A DNA stretch of 37,773 bases from an uncultured Nitrospira sp. Lineage in GTDB: Bacteria; Nitrospirota; Nitrospiria; Nitrospirales; Nitrospiraceae. This document shows, one piece after another, positions 1 to 7,236 of the stretch. Numbering within the stretch: position 1 is the first letter of the stretch; the number at the start of each line of letters is the position of its first letter. Under the pieces are notes generated by a model. That model was not told the origin of the DNA and made no database searches. It was given only the letters and a program-made list of their open reading frames with translations. A program made the position numbers and the translations under genes. The stretch covers positions 1 through 37,773 of the forward strand of contig CABVSA010000031.1 of NCBI GenBank assembly GCA_902500805.1, given 5' to 3'.

Positions 1-154
1 CCAAGGAGACCAACCCTTCGTTGGCCATCAACTTCACCAATGCTTCCTTGAATTCTCCTGCTTCAAAAATGGAGAGGTCACCCGTTGGAGCAAGATGTCT
101 CGGATTTGCTGCTTCAGCCTGAGGCGTATCGGTTCCAGATGCGTCAGTCATCAT
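1..154 (-). CDS. STAS-domain protein, N-terminal part only
   Basis: This is the first 51 codons of a gene that runs off the left edge. Translating the minus strand from the ATG at 154 (or the adjacent ATG at 151) gives a short acidic leader followed by LSIFEAGEFKEALVKLMAN. That pattern matches the first strand and helix of STAS (anti-anti-sigma-like) domains. An AAAAGG purine stretch precedes the start. It lies downstream of motB on the same strand, so a small STAS protein tied to chemotaxis or flagellar regulation is the likely role. The conserved phosphorylatable serine region lies outside the window, so the function cannot be confirmed. Confidence 0.6.
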   Translation of the reverse strand, partial: MMTDASGTDTPQAEAANPRHLAPTGDLSIFEAGEFKEALVKLMANEGLVSL

Positions 155-283
155 TGCTTGTGAGACCTTTTCGTTTGATGCACTAAGGTGTTGTGTCGGC
201 TGTTTTCTGTTGAGACTTGAGCGCCTGCCTTCGACTATTCTTTCTGACGACCCTGACAGGCCCACTGGTGGATCGTTCAACTC

Positions 284-1081
284 TTACGGCAACGGACTCG
301 ATGCCCCCTCCTCCACCGGTGGCTCCTCTGAACCAGCAGTATTCCCGGCATCATACTGAGGCGCCGGAGGCGCCTGCTCGAGAATCACCACCTCGACTCG
401 TCGATTCTTGGCCCGTTGTTCCACATCCAGGTTGGCAGTCACAGGACGCGTATCGGCGTGCCCCACAGCCGACAGCCGCTCCGACGGCACGGCGAATAAC
501 TCCGACAAGACTCTGACGACCATCACCGCACGGGCGGCAGAGAGTTCCCAATTTGAAGGGAATTGTGCCGTGCGTATGGGAACGTTGTCCGTGTGCCCCT
601 CGACCCTGGTGTACCGATTGAGTTCCACAATGGCCGCGCTCAGGCCTTCCAGAAATGGCAGCGCTTCGCTACGCATGGCTGCTTCGCCGCTATTGAAGAG
701 CAATTGATCCGGAATCGTAATCACGATATCTCCGTTGACCCGTTCCGTGATCCGGACCAGTGACAGCTGGGGCGAAGCTTTAATCCCTTTCACGAGATTT
801 CGCAGTTTGCGGATCGCGACATCCTTGCTCCCCGGACTATCGGGTGCCGTCACGGCCTGTTTGCTGGCACTCAACGCCAACGGGGTTGGGGAGGACGGGG
901 GGCTGACGATGGGATTCAGCGCAGCCTTGATCGACTCGCTGACGGTTCGGTACTTTCCGACATTGACGGAAGAGATCGAGTACATCACGACAAAAAAGGC
1001 AAACAGCAAGGTAATAAAGTCGGCATACGAGACGAGCCACCGCTCGTGATTTTCATGCTCCTCATGTTTGTGTTTCGCCAT
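284..1081 (-). CDS. motB: Flagellar motor stator protein MotB (MotD-like)
   Basis: Encodes a 265-aa stator subunit that anchors the proton channel to peptidoglycan. The N terminus is short and charged, followed by NHERWLVSYADFITLLFAFF (residues 11-30). Asp21 in SYADF is the expected ion-binding aspartate, and a single membrane segment spans about 22-42. The C-terminal half is an OmpA/MotB peptidoglycan-binding domain, with VEGHTDNVPI and NWELSAARA motifs at about residues 155-235. It follows motA on the same strand, 75 bp downstream. That gap is almost entirely heptad repeat, and no Shine-Dalgarno sequence is visible before the ATG at 1081. The N-terminal motif is closer to MotD of the MotC/MotD pair than to enteric MotB. 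Confidence 0.95.
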   Translation of the reverse strand: MAKHKHEEHENHERWLVSYADFITLLFAFFVVMYSISSVNVGKYRTVSESIKAALNPIVSPPSSPTPLALSASKQAVTAPDSPGSKDVAIRKLRNLVKGIKASPQLSLVRITERVNGDIVITIPDQLLFNSGEAAMRSEALPFLEGLSAAIVELNRYTRVEGHTDNVPIRTAQFPSNWELSAARAVMVVRVLSELFAVPSERLSAVGHADTRPVTANLDVEQRAKNRRVEVVILEQAPPAPQYDAGNTAGSEEPPVEEGASSPLP

Positions 1082-1087
1082 AGAGTG

Positions 1088-1158
1088 CGTGAGGCGTGAG
1101 GCGTGAGGCGTGAAAGATCTTTGACGCCTTACGTTTCACGTTTCACCTTTCACGTTTT
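1088..1158. repeat. Inverted heptad repeats between motA and motB
   Basis: CGTGAGG three times and CGTGAAA (1088-1115), then 15 nt, then ACGTTTC twice, ACCTTTC and ACGTTTT (1131-1158). The second set is the approximate reverse complement of the first, so the whole gap can form a long hairpin. It occupies nearly all of the 75-bp gap and leaves motB without a visible ribosome site. Confidence 0.85.
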
Positions 1159-1927
1159 ACTTCTTCGTCTCCTTCGTCCGCTCGCTGGGCGGCAGTACAC
1201 CTTCCAACTTCTCCTGCAAGAGTCGTGGATTTTCCCCCTGAGCAAGCCCCGCCAGCCCCATAATCATCAAGTTTCTGGAGCCGGCTTCCTCCTTCAACTT
1301 CAATTTGATCTTATTGGCCAAGGGCAAGAAGAAGAGGTTAGCTGCGCCTACTCCATACACTGTCGCCACGAACGCCACCGCGATTCCGCCGCCCAACTTT
1401 GATGGATCGGCCAGATTTTCCATCACGTGAATAAGACCGAGCACGGCTCCGATGATGCCGACAGTTGGAGCATAACCCCCGGCTGCTTCCCAGACCTTCG
1501 CCGCGATCACCCCTTGCTCCTCATGGTGCTCCACCTCAATTTCAAGGATCTCGATCACCGCTTTAGGCTCCGTCCCGTCGACAATCAGCTGGACACCCTT
1601 TTTCATGAACGGATCCGTGATAGTTTTGAGCTTTCCCTCCAACGCCAGCAACCCTTGTTTTCGCGAGATATTGGCAAGCTCCAGGATGAGTTTGATCGTC
1701 CCTTTATTGTCGATGTGGGGTCCTGAGATAGCGATGCTTAGCGCGCCGAATGCTTTGATCACCACCGGCAATGGATTCTGAATGCAGATCGCACCAAACG
1801 TACCGCCGATCACGATAATGAAGGCCGTGAGCTGCATGATCGAGCCCACGTGCCCACCTTCGAGAATTTGGCCTCCAATGATGGAGCCCAACGCGATCAC
1901 GATCCCGAGGATTGTTGCGATATCCAT
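1157..1927 (-). CDS. motA: Flagellar motor stator protein MotA (MotC/PomA-like)
   Basis: A 256-aa integral membrane stator subunit forming the ion channel with MotB. The start MDIATILGIVIALGSIIGGQ gives the first membrane segment and a second follows at about 30-50. The cytoplasmic loop (about 60-145) ends in a conserved VGIIGAVLGLIHVMENL segment, and a fourth membrane segment contains VAFVATVYGVGAANLFFLP. This four-helix layout and length fit the MotA/PomA/MotC family. A GAGGG purine stretch precedes the ATG. It is the promoter-proximal member of a motA-motB pair. Upstream, towards cheZ, lies a gap with four GAAACNN heptads. Confidence 0.96.
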   Translation of the reverse strand: MDIATILGIVIALGSIIGGQILEGGHVGSIMQLTAFIIVIGGTFGAICIQNPLPVVIKAFGALSIAISGPHIDNKGTIKLILELANISRKQGLLALEGKLKTITDPFMKKGVQLIVDGTEPKAVIEILEIEVEHHEEQGVIAAKVWEAAGGYAPTVGIIGAVLGLIHVMENLADPSKLGGGIAVAFVATVYGVGAANLFFLPLANKIKLKLKEEAGSRNLMIMGLAGLAQGENPRLLQEKLEGVLPPSERTKETKK

Positions 1928-2009
1928 TCGCCATCGCCCTCATGCATGCACCCGATCAGGTGGAACGCTTCCGCGTGGATGTATCGAGCTTCGTGGCACG
2001 GGACAACTC

Positions 2010-2037
2010 GAAACGTGAAACCAGAAACGCGAAACCT
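2010..2037. repeat. GAAACNN heptads between motA and cheZ
   Basis: Four exact-period units: GAAACGT, GAAACCA, GAAACGC, GAAACCT. The first five bases are invariant and the last two vary, the pattern seen in the other tracts of this family. Confidence 0.85.
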
Positions 2038-2050
2038 GTTCCCCGTCGGC

Positions 2051-2638
2051 TTATTTGAATCCGAATTGTGCCAGGATATCGTCGGCCACTTTCTGCTTCA
2101 TGGCGGTGGTCTTTGACTCCTCGAGTTGTTTCAGCAGATGCCCTGCCGTACCTTCCATCACCATCTTCTGTCCGTTCTCTTGCAAACCAAACACCACCAC
2201 GAGTTCCATCAACTTATGTTGCACTTCATCGAGAATCGAGACGAGTTTCTTGACCCGTTGTGCGACCAAATCTTGGAAGGACAAGGCCGTCATGATTTCG
2301 GTTAAATATTTCCCCTCCTGGCTCACCAGGGTATTGACGTTGGCCAGTCGCTCAGCCAACTTGGTACAGTCCATAGTCTGTAAGACCTCGATGATCGCCC
2401 TCAGCTCTTTCCCGATTTGGCCGTGCTCATCCTGGATCAATTCCGTCAATCGCATCACCTCGAGCGTCCCTTCTTCCGTCATTTTATTGAGATCACTCAG
2501 ATGCGTGGATGCCGTGGGCAACTGTTGGCTGCTGGAGACAAGCTGTGGACCGGCGCTGGAAATGGCTTTCATCGCGTTTTCCACGAACCGTGCCAAGTCG
2601 CCGAGCTCTTCGTAGAGTTTATGTCCTCGTTTTTTCAC
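2051..2638 (-). CDS. cheZ: CheY-P phosphatase CheZ
   Basis: A 195-aa helical protein that dephosphorylates CheY-P. The catalytic signature LSFQDLVAQRV is at residues 119-129. Asp123 and Gln127 match the active-site Asp and Gln of E. coli CheZ. The C-terminal tail KVADDILAQFGFK resembles the CheY-binding tail peptide (DDLLDSLGF type), attached by a less conserved linker. The start is GTG at 2638 with a GGGAGGT ribosome site just upstream. It sits directly downstream of cheY with a gap of about 50 bp, so enzyme and substrate are probably co-expressed. Overall similarity to enteric CheZ is low; the two motifs carry the call. Confidence 0.9.
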   Translation of the reverse strand: MKKRGHKLYEELGDLARFVENAMKAISSAGPQLVSSSQQLPTASTHLSDLNKMTEEGTLEVMRLTELIQDEHGQIGKELRAIIEVLQTMDCTKLAERLANVNTLVSQEGKYLTEIMTALSFQDLVAQRVKKLVSILDEVQHKLMELVVVFGLQENGQKMVMEGTAGHLLKQLEESKTTAMKQKVADDILAQFGFK

Positions 2639-2687
2639 GCGTACCTCCCTCGAGTCCGCTCATACCCAATGCCTCGCGCCTTCCGCG

Positions 2688-3068
2688 TTACTTGAATATC
2701 TTGGCGAGTTTTTCCTGCATGGTCTCAGCCGTGAACGGTTTCACGATGTAATTACTGACTCCTGCTTGTACGGCCTCTACTAAGTTTTTTTGTTGTGCCT
2801 CAGCCGTCACCATGAGGACCGGTATGGCTTTCAACTGTTCGTCCGCTCGGATCGCTCGGAGCATGTCGATTCCCGTCATCACCGGCATGTTCCAATCCGA
2901 GACGACGAAATCATACTTACTTGACTTGAGCTTCTGCAGACCATCCTGACCGTTCTCGGCTTCGTCGATATTAGAGAAGCCAAGTTGCTTGAGCACGTTC
3001 TTGACAATTCTTCGCATCGTGACCATGTCATCCACGATGAGAATTTTCATGCTTGGATCGGCTGGCAT
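2688..3068 (-). CDS. cheY: Chemotaxis response regulator CheY
   Basis: A 126-aa single-domain receiver. I place the start at ATG 3068 because AAAAGGAGGCAAT lies immediately upstream. A longer reading frame back to 3194 has no comparable site and adds 42 residues foreign to CheY. Conserved residues are Asp13 and Asp14 (IVDD), phosphoacceptor Asp58 (SDWNMP), Thr88 (VTAE), Tyr107 and Lys110 (IVKPF). Tyr107 aligns with the rotating tyrosine of motor-binding CheY. When phosphorylated it should bind the flagellar switch; cheZ directly downstream would terminate the signal. Confidence 0.95.
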   Translation of the reverse strand: MPADPSMKILIVDDMVTMRRIVKNVLKQLGFSNIDEAENGQDGLQKLKSSKYDFVVSDWNMPVMTGIDMLRAIRADEQLKAIPVLMVTAEAQQKNLVEAVQAGVSNYIVKPFTAETMQEKLAKIFK

Positions 3069-3362
3069 ATTGCCTCCTTTTCTCAGCTCACGGCCAACGC
3101 TCCAACCGCTGTGGATGCTCGGTTGAGAATGGCGTACTCCTTCACCATCGATCGGAATAGATTGTTGAACGACCTGATTCTGAGGGACGACCACTCGTGA
3201 CGCTCGCCGAGCGGAAAGAAGCTCACGGGGGCATGTGAAGAACGACTCACTCGCATGAACACACCACGCGCCCCACCCCCACCGATCATGCCCACATCCT
3301 CATCTGGCATGCATCGCGATCAAGAACGGCTCTGCTCCGACTGCTTTTCGATGTCCGGCTCC

Positions 3363-3596
3363 TCACGCGGCGTGCTTGGACCGGCTGTGCATCCACTCAT
3401 GAATATCGCGTCGGAGAAAGCGCCAATGCTTGCCGATCTTTGTTGCCGGCAATTCACCGCCTCGTGCCAGCTTATAGACAGTAGACTTGGGCACGCGAAG
3501 AAACCGCGCCACCTCCATGACGGTGAGGATTTCCCCATCCCGAGTGGTATCCGTTTCAGACTGAGTCGCCGTTTCAGCAGATACATCACTATTCAT
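3363..3596 (-). CDS. Excisionase-family helix-turn-helix DNA-binding protein
   Basis: A 77-aa protein consisting of a polar leader (residues 1-22) and one winged-HTH domain of the MerR/excisionase type. The pattern LTVMEVARFLRVPKSTVYKL is followed by GGELPATKIGKHWRFLRRDIHEWM, the usual order for this family. It diverges from the ParA/MinD-like ATPase at 3740. Small HTH genes commonly sit next to that ATPase family, so it may regulate the locus or partner the ATPase. No clear Shine-Dalgarno precedes the ATG at 3596, and a start at the internal Met27 is possible. A sigma-28-like sequence lies at 3607-3634. Confidence 0.8.
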   Translation of the reverse strand: MNSDVSAETATQSETDTTRDGEILTVMEVARFLRVPKSTVYKLARGGELPATKIGKHWRFLRRDIHEWMHSRSKHAA

Positions 3597-3606
3597 AACG
3601 AGTGAC

Positions 3607-3634
3607 GTATCGGCGTATCAGCTGGGAAACTTAA
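3607..3634 (-). promoter_or_regulatory. Possible sigma-28 promoter of the HTH gene
   Basis: Read on the minus strand the sequence is TTAAGTTT, 12 nt, then GCCGATAC. These match the flagellar sigma factor consensus (TAAAGTTT, 11 nt, GCCGATAA) at 7 of 8 positions in each box, with a spacer one base longer. Transcription would start only a few bases before the ATG at 3596, giving an almost leaderless mRNA. That weakens the call or favours a downstream start codon. Confidence 0.4.
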
Positions 3635-3739
3635 GCTGCTGTTTTGCCCATCTCTCGATCATCTACGGTCATTTCTATCCACTGTGTGCCGATCGAGTAG
3701 TATCTGTTCAGATTTTATGAATACCGACCGACAAAGACT

Positions 3740-4675
3740 GTGACAGTGTTCCCAAACCAACAGAAATGGATCGCAATGGCACAGATCATTTCCGTCGCGT
3801 CAGGAAAAGGTGGGGTCGGCAAGAGTGTCGTCGCAACCAATCTGGCCTTGCTCCTCGCCAGAAAAGGCAAGCAGGTGGTGCTCGCAGACCTGGACGTCGG
3901 CGGGGCTGATGCTCATATCCTACTCGGCCTTCTCAACCCTGCCATGACCTTGACCGATTTTCTCACCCACCGCGTTGAGCAGCTGGATGCCCTGGCTCAA
4001 CGGCTCCCGCTTCATCCCAACTTACGGATCATCCCCGGCACCGGCGATACCTTGGCAACCGCGAACATGCCCTATTCACAGAAAAAGCGTTTGATCCGGC
4101 ATTTTCAAGACATCCAGGCGGACATGATTCTTGTCGATATCGGGGCCGGCACGAGCTATCATGCCCTCGACTTTTTCCTGATGGCCGACCACCACATCGC
4201 TGTTGCCACTCCCGACCCGACATCGGTCTTGGACCTCTATCGCTTCATTAAGCTCGCGGCTATTCGCCGCGTTCTCTCGATGTTTTTGATGCGAGACGTG
4301 ACGGCAGAAGGCCTCGCGAACCGGGACTACAGTAGCGTGGAAGAAGTGCTGGACGTCGCGGGGAAAACCGATGAATCCGGTCGCAGGATTGCTGAAACCA
4401 CGTTGCAGGCGTTTCACCCGGCGCTCATCCTTAACCGCACCTCAGGACGTGCCCGCGTGAATGTACCGCAGCTCAAGAAACTCCTCAAAGAATATGTCGG
4501 GGGGGATTTAAGCTTGCTTGGGGAAGTTCCTGAGGATGTTGCGATGGAACAGTCCGTACGGGCGTACGTCCCAGTCATCCAGCATAGTCCATCCTCCCCT
4601 TCCGCACTTGCCCTGGGACGCATCGCCGACGCCTTGTTGACAACGCTGGCAACAGCGACTTCCTCAGCCGCTTAA
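3740..4675 (+). CDS. MinD/FlhG-like ParA-family ATPase
   Basis: A 311-aa P-loop ATPase. The deviant Walker A motif SGKGGVGKS is at residues 21-29, with signature Lys23 and Lys28. The A-prime motif LADLDVGGAD follows at about 48-57 and the Walker B region ILVDIGAG at about 130-138. Family members position polar structures by ATP-dependent dimerisation; FlhG controls flagellar number. The stretch RLIPGTGDTLATANMPY-like (here LRIIPGTGDTLATANM) is typical of a delta-proteobacterial/Nitrospira subgroup found beside an HTH gene. No MinD-type amphipathic C-terminal helix is evident. The listed start is GTG; an internal ATG at 3776 (giving MAQIISVASGKGG) is equally plausible and gives the usual family length. 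Confidence 0.88.
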   Translation: MTVFPNQQKWIAMAQIISVASGKGGVGKSVVATNLALLLARKGKQVVLADLDVGGADAHILLGLLNPAMTLTDFLTHRVEQLDALAQRLPLHPNLRIIPGTGDTLATANMPYSQKKRLIRHFQDIQADMILVDIGAGTSYHALDFFLMADHHIAVATPDPTSVLDLYRFIKLAAIRRVLSMFLMRDVTAEGLANRDYSSVEEVLDVAGKTDESGRRIAETTLQAFHPALILNRTSGRARVNVPQLKKLLKEYVGGDLSLLGEVPEDVAMEQSVRAYVPVIQHSPSSPSALALGRIADALLTTLATATSSAA

Positions 4676-4702
4676 CCTGCACTGGCTATTGGTGTCCCCC
4701 AT

Positions 4703-4720
4703 CCGTAACCCCTGTTACGG
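4703..4720. other. Inverted repeat between convergent genes
   Basis: CCGTAAC, a 4-nt loop, then GTTACGG form a perfect 7-bp stem in the 39-bp gap between the convergent ATPase and MCP-like genes, overlapping the stop codon of the latter. It could act as a bidirectional transcription end, but no U-tract follows on either strand. Confidence 0.3.
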
Positions 4721-5713
4721 CCTCTGTACGATCACGGCATACCAGCCCAACCCGTCATACTCCTGGTATCCGATGGTCTTGGCAAATGCGATAATCTCTC
4801 CATCGGCGTTCATGTAGTAGCCCTTCGACTGTCCTTTATGCTCCAGCGTAAATGGTTGAAGCAGCCCCTTGTCGTCGGACGATGCGATCACCCGCAGATT
4901 GTTGTCGAGCAACATCACTCGGCTGCGCGTCCACGTTTCGGCTGACATCGTCACTTCTTTTCGGACGATGGTCCTGGCCTGAGTTTCCCAGTCGAATACG
5001 ACTCCAAGGACTCCGATGCTCTTGCCGTCGACTTTCGCAGCCTGCCGGACGGCCGTCGCGAACACCGCGACCAATCGACCATCGTGGGCGGCATCATTCG
5101 CAATATCATCGACGGCATACTGATCACCTGCCGTCGTGCCCATGGCATTCCTGAACCAGAGAGACCGCGAGACATTCGAGCCCACAACCTTGGGAAATTG
5201 TGTCGGCCGTGAGCAGGCGAGAACCTCTCCCTTCGCCCCCACCAGAACGAGATTCAAATAGACCGAGTAAAAGCGGTTGATGAGACTGAGCCGCTCCTCC
5301 GCATGCCTAAGCGCTGGGCCCTCGAGCGATTCCAAGCCATGAACCAACGCCTCATCCGTGGCCCACCATCGCACGTCGGCGGTACGTTCATACAAATTTC
5401 GAACGATCAACTGTACCAGGGTCTGCGCGCTATCAGACAGTCGGTCCCATTCCCGTTCTGTGAACTGTTGCAGCAACTCGTTTCGCAGACTTCCGAGATC
5501 TTCCGATGCAGTGGCCGCCTGGGATGCAAGCGTCCGCACCTCGTTGGCGACGACGCCGAACCCTCGCCCTGCTTCACCGGCTCTTGCCGCTTCGATGGTG
5601 GCGTTCAGTGAGAGAATCGTGATCTGGCTGCTGATTCTCGCATTTTCACTTCGGTAGGCATCGATCCGCTTCTCAACTTTCGTGATGATTTCCTTGATGC
5701 TGGATCGACTCAT
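4715..5713 (-). CDS. Soluble MCP-tip / Cache-domain chemotaxis protein
   Basis: A 332-aa protein with inverted receptor architecture. Residues 27-65 are the hairpin tip of methyl-accepting chemotaxis proteins ([20 protein letters not shown], then [15 protein letters not shown]), which contacts CheA and CheW. This is followed by a helical linker and, from about residue 130, a Cache-like sensor region. That region includes [20 protein letters not shown], a WFRNAM motif, [10 protein letters not shown] and a final [10 protein letters not shown] strand. No membrane segment or signal peptide is visible, so the sensor should face the cytoplasm. The signalling helices are far shorter than in a full MCP. 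It is the last gene of the fliC-to-PilZ series, 39 bp after the PilZ gene. It probably joins a chemosensory array and reports an internal small molecule. Confidence 0.8.
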   Translation of the reverse strand: MSRSSIKEIITKVEKRIDAYRSENARISSQITILSLNATIEAARAGEAGRGFGVVANEVRTLASQAATASEDLGSLRNELLQQFTEREWDRLSDSAQTLVQLIVRNLYERTADVRWWATDEALVHGLESLEGPALRHAEERLSLINRFYSVYLNLVLVGAKGEVLACSRPTQFPKVVGSNVSRSLWFRNAMGTTAGDQYAVDDIANDAAHDGRLVAVFATAVRQAAKVDGKSIGVLGVVFDWETQARTIVRKEVTMSAETWTRSRVMLLDNNLRVIASSDDKGLLQPFTLEHKGQSKGYYMNADGEIIAFAKTIGYQEYDGLGWYAVIVQRP

Positions 5714-5752
5714 AAGTGAATGCTCAACAACGAACTTCCCGCTGAGGGACGT

Positions 5753-6361
5753 CTAGTTGGGTTGACCTCGGCCTGCGCGCAATCGTTGGGCTTGCACATG
5801 TAGAATGTGACGGATCAAGTGCTCCTGATCATCCGGCGTCAGATCGACAAACTCGGTGGCTATCGTGAAACCTTGGCCATCGGCGACCGGCACTGCACGA
5901 ATGACTTTCACGTGCACCCGGATCATTGTGAACGGTGGGAGAATGAGCTTCACCGCCAATTGATCATCGGCGGCGAATTCCTGTAACGAAACGAACCCGA
6001 TCCCTCCCCCACTCAGATTGACATCCGTAGGTTGTGCCATCGTGACGCTGAACGGCTGACTGATGGCAAGGGCATTCAGCATCACTTCAAGCAGGTAATC
6101 GACCTTCCTGATCCATGGGAGGACCGCCGAATCGACCACGATCTCGCTGGAGCGGGCCAGAAGATCCAAAGTCGGTTTGCTCACTGCAGCGGCAATCGAT
6201 TCCGGTGTTGCACGGTTCAGTTCAACCGGCACACTGGTTCCCCCCTCGGTCACCAATCGATATTCCATCAGAACCCGATCATCGATTCTGATCCATTCCC
6301 GGCGTTCGTCTGGGTCCTCACTCTGTGACGTGGTCGATGCAGTCATGATGGATGACGCCAT
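5753..6361 (-). CDS. PilZ-domain c-di-GMP-binding protein
   Basis: A 202-aa cytoplasmic protein. Both c-di-GMP contact motifs of PilZ are present but widely separated: Arg21-x3-Arg25 (REWIR) and N114-L-S-G-G-G119. About 85 residues of mostly helical sequence lie between them, so the first may not be the true RxxxR element. After NLSGGG comes a beta-rich stretch (LILPPFTMIRVHVKVIRAV) and TEFVDLTPDDQEHLIRHIL, the standard end of a PilZ barrel. It lies downstream of fliT, after a gap of about 138 bp filled with heptad repeats, and upstream of the MCP-like gene. A role in c-di-GMP control of motility is likely. Two ATGs five codons apart (6361 and 6346) could be the start. Confidence 0.8.
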   Translation of the reverse strand: MASSIMTASTTSQSEDPDERREWIRIDDRVLMEYRLVTEGGTSVPVELNRATPESIAAAVSKPTLDLLARSSEIVVDSAVLPWIRKVDYLLEVMLNALAISQPFSVTMAQPTDVNLSGGGIGFVSLQEFAADDQLAVKLILPPFTMIRVHVKVIRAVPVADGQGFTIATEFVDLTPDDQEHLIRHILHVQAQRLRAGRGQPN

Positions 6362-6499
6362 GATTCTCGTCCGCTCTTCGATGCAGAGTTCAAGATTTCA
6401 CGTTCGAAGTTGCACGTTGTGCAGAACTTACGCCCTCATCCTTGGGACCGGACACTTGGGACCGTTGGCCACGACACGTCACCCGTCACGAGAAACGAG
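6362..6499. repeat. Heptad-periodic repeat tract (fliT-PilZ gap)
   Basis: The gap between the PilZ gene and fliT carries 7-nt units in phase: ATTTCAC, GTTCGAA, GTTGCAC, GTTGTGC at 6395-6422. A CTTGGGACCG phrase recurs 14 nt apart (6451-6474), followed by CACGTCA/CCCGTCA/CGAGAAA units near 6475-6495. It belongs to the same dispersed family as the tracts at 1088, 2010, 12368 and 37314. Confidence 0.65.
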
Positions 6500-6826
6500 T
6501 TAGGCCTCTATGGAGACAGCTTCGGGTCCTGATGGCTGGGCAGCGAGACGCTGACGTAATCCTTGCACCTGCCGCTTTGTCATTTGGGCCTCGACGAGCA
6601 GATGCTCTAAGAGAGCTTGAGCAGTATGGATGCGGTCACGCAATTTGCCATCCATGCACAGCAACTCATCGGTGGGGAGCGTCGAGTCAGAGAGGGAGGC
6701 CAGGAGCAGGCCTCGTTCACTGTAACACTGAATGACCTCATCCCATCGCCCCTGCTGAGCCGCCTCACCTGCCGCCTTGGTCAGTCGCACGATCTCAGCC
6801 TGACGGCCGCTCTCCAGCGCACTCAT
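6500..6826 (-). CDS. fliT: FliT-like flagellar chaperone
   Basis: A 108-aa all-helical protein. Its start ATG (6826) overlaps the fliS stop (6823-6825) in an ATGA junction, indicating translational coupling. Length, helical heptads, the motif GRWDEVIQCYSERGLLL and the position directly after fliD-fliS match FliT-type export chaperones for the filament cap FliD. Sequence conservation in FliT is weak, so the name rests on position and general pattern. Confidence 0.7.
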   Translation of the reverse strand: MSALESGRQAEIVRLTKAAGEAAQQGRWDEVIQCYSERGLLLASLSDSTLPTDELLCMDGKLRDRIHTAQALLEHLLVEAQMTKRQVQGLRQRLAAQPSGPEAVSIEA

Positions 6827-7218
6827 CTGGTACCGACCAGACGAGGCTGTTGCTGGTTAGCCACCTCGCGCCATGCTTCACGAAGCGTGTTCAGGCAACG
6901 CAGTGGACCCTCTAACTTTCGTTCATTATTACGGGCATTGGCCTCGACCAACTCCATCAGCATGTAGTCGTACAACCGTCGCAGTGACCGCGCGATCTCT
7001 CCCCCCTGTTCAAGGTCAAGCACGCTATTGAGTTCGCCGATGATGGCGATGGCACGTCCCAGGTGTCGCGCTTTCTCCCGAACATTCCTCTCCTCAATTT
7101 CGCGTCGTGCCATCTCCATGGACTGAATGGCCGCATCGTAGAGCAGCACGACCAGCTGAACACCGGACGATGTCACCACCTGAGTCTGTTCGTACTGACG
7201 CGCATACTGCATCATCAT
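6823..7218 (-). CDS. fliS: Flagellin export chaperone FliS
   Basis: A 131-aa helical chaperone that binds the C-terminal helices of flagellin and prevents early polymerisation in the cytoplasm. The family hallmarks are the N-terminal YARQYEQTQVVTSSGVQLVV segment, then LLYDAAIQSMEMARREIE, LNSVLDLEQGGEIARSLRRL and YDYMLMELVEAN. It lies 18 bp after fliD and overlaps fliT by 4 bp. In fliW-containing bacteria FliS and FliW compete or cooperate on flagellin; fliW is at the right end of this window. A triple ATG at the start leaves the exact initiation codon uncertain by two residues. Confidence 0.95.
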   Translation of the reverse strand: MMMQYARQYEQTQVVTSSGVQLVVLLYDAAIQSMEMARREIEERNVREKARHLGRAIAIIGELNSVLDLEQGGEIARSLRRLYDYMLMELVEANARNNERKLEGPLRCLNTLREAWREVANQQQPRLVGTR

Positions 7219-7236
7219 GGGATCTGTCCCTCGTCC

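Noticed and set aside
1088..1158. CRISPR array or transposon end
   Set aside because: Units are 7 nt without spacers of uniform length, and no cas or transposase gene is present.
1951..2005. Phrases resembling the dispersed element (CCGATCAGG, then TGGCACG on the plus strand) upstream of motA
   Set aside because: Only short fragments match, spacing differs from copies A and B and no -12 box follows, so I do not call a third copy.
3069..3362. Short open frames in the gap between cheY and the HTH gene (for example minus 3083-3310)
   Set aside because: Composition and residue order look non-coding, no ribosome site is present, and part of one frame overlaps the rejected cheY extension. I see no clear promoter either.
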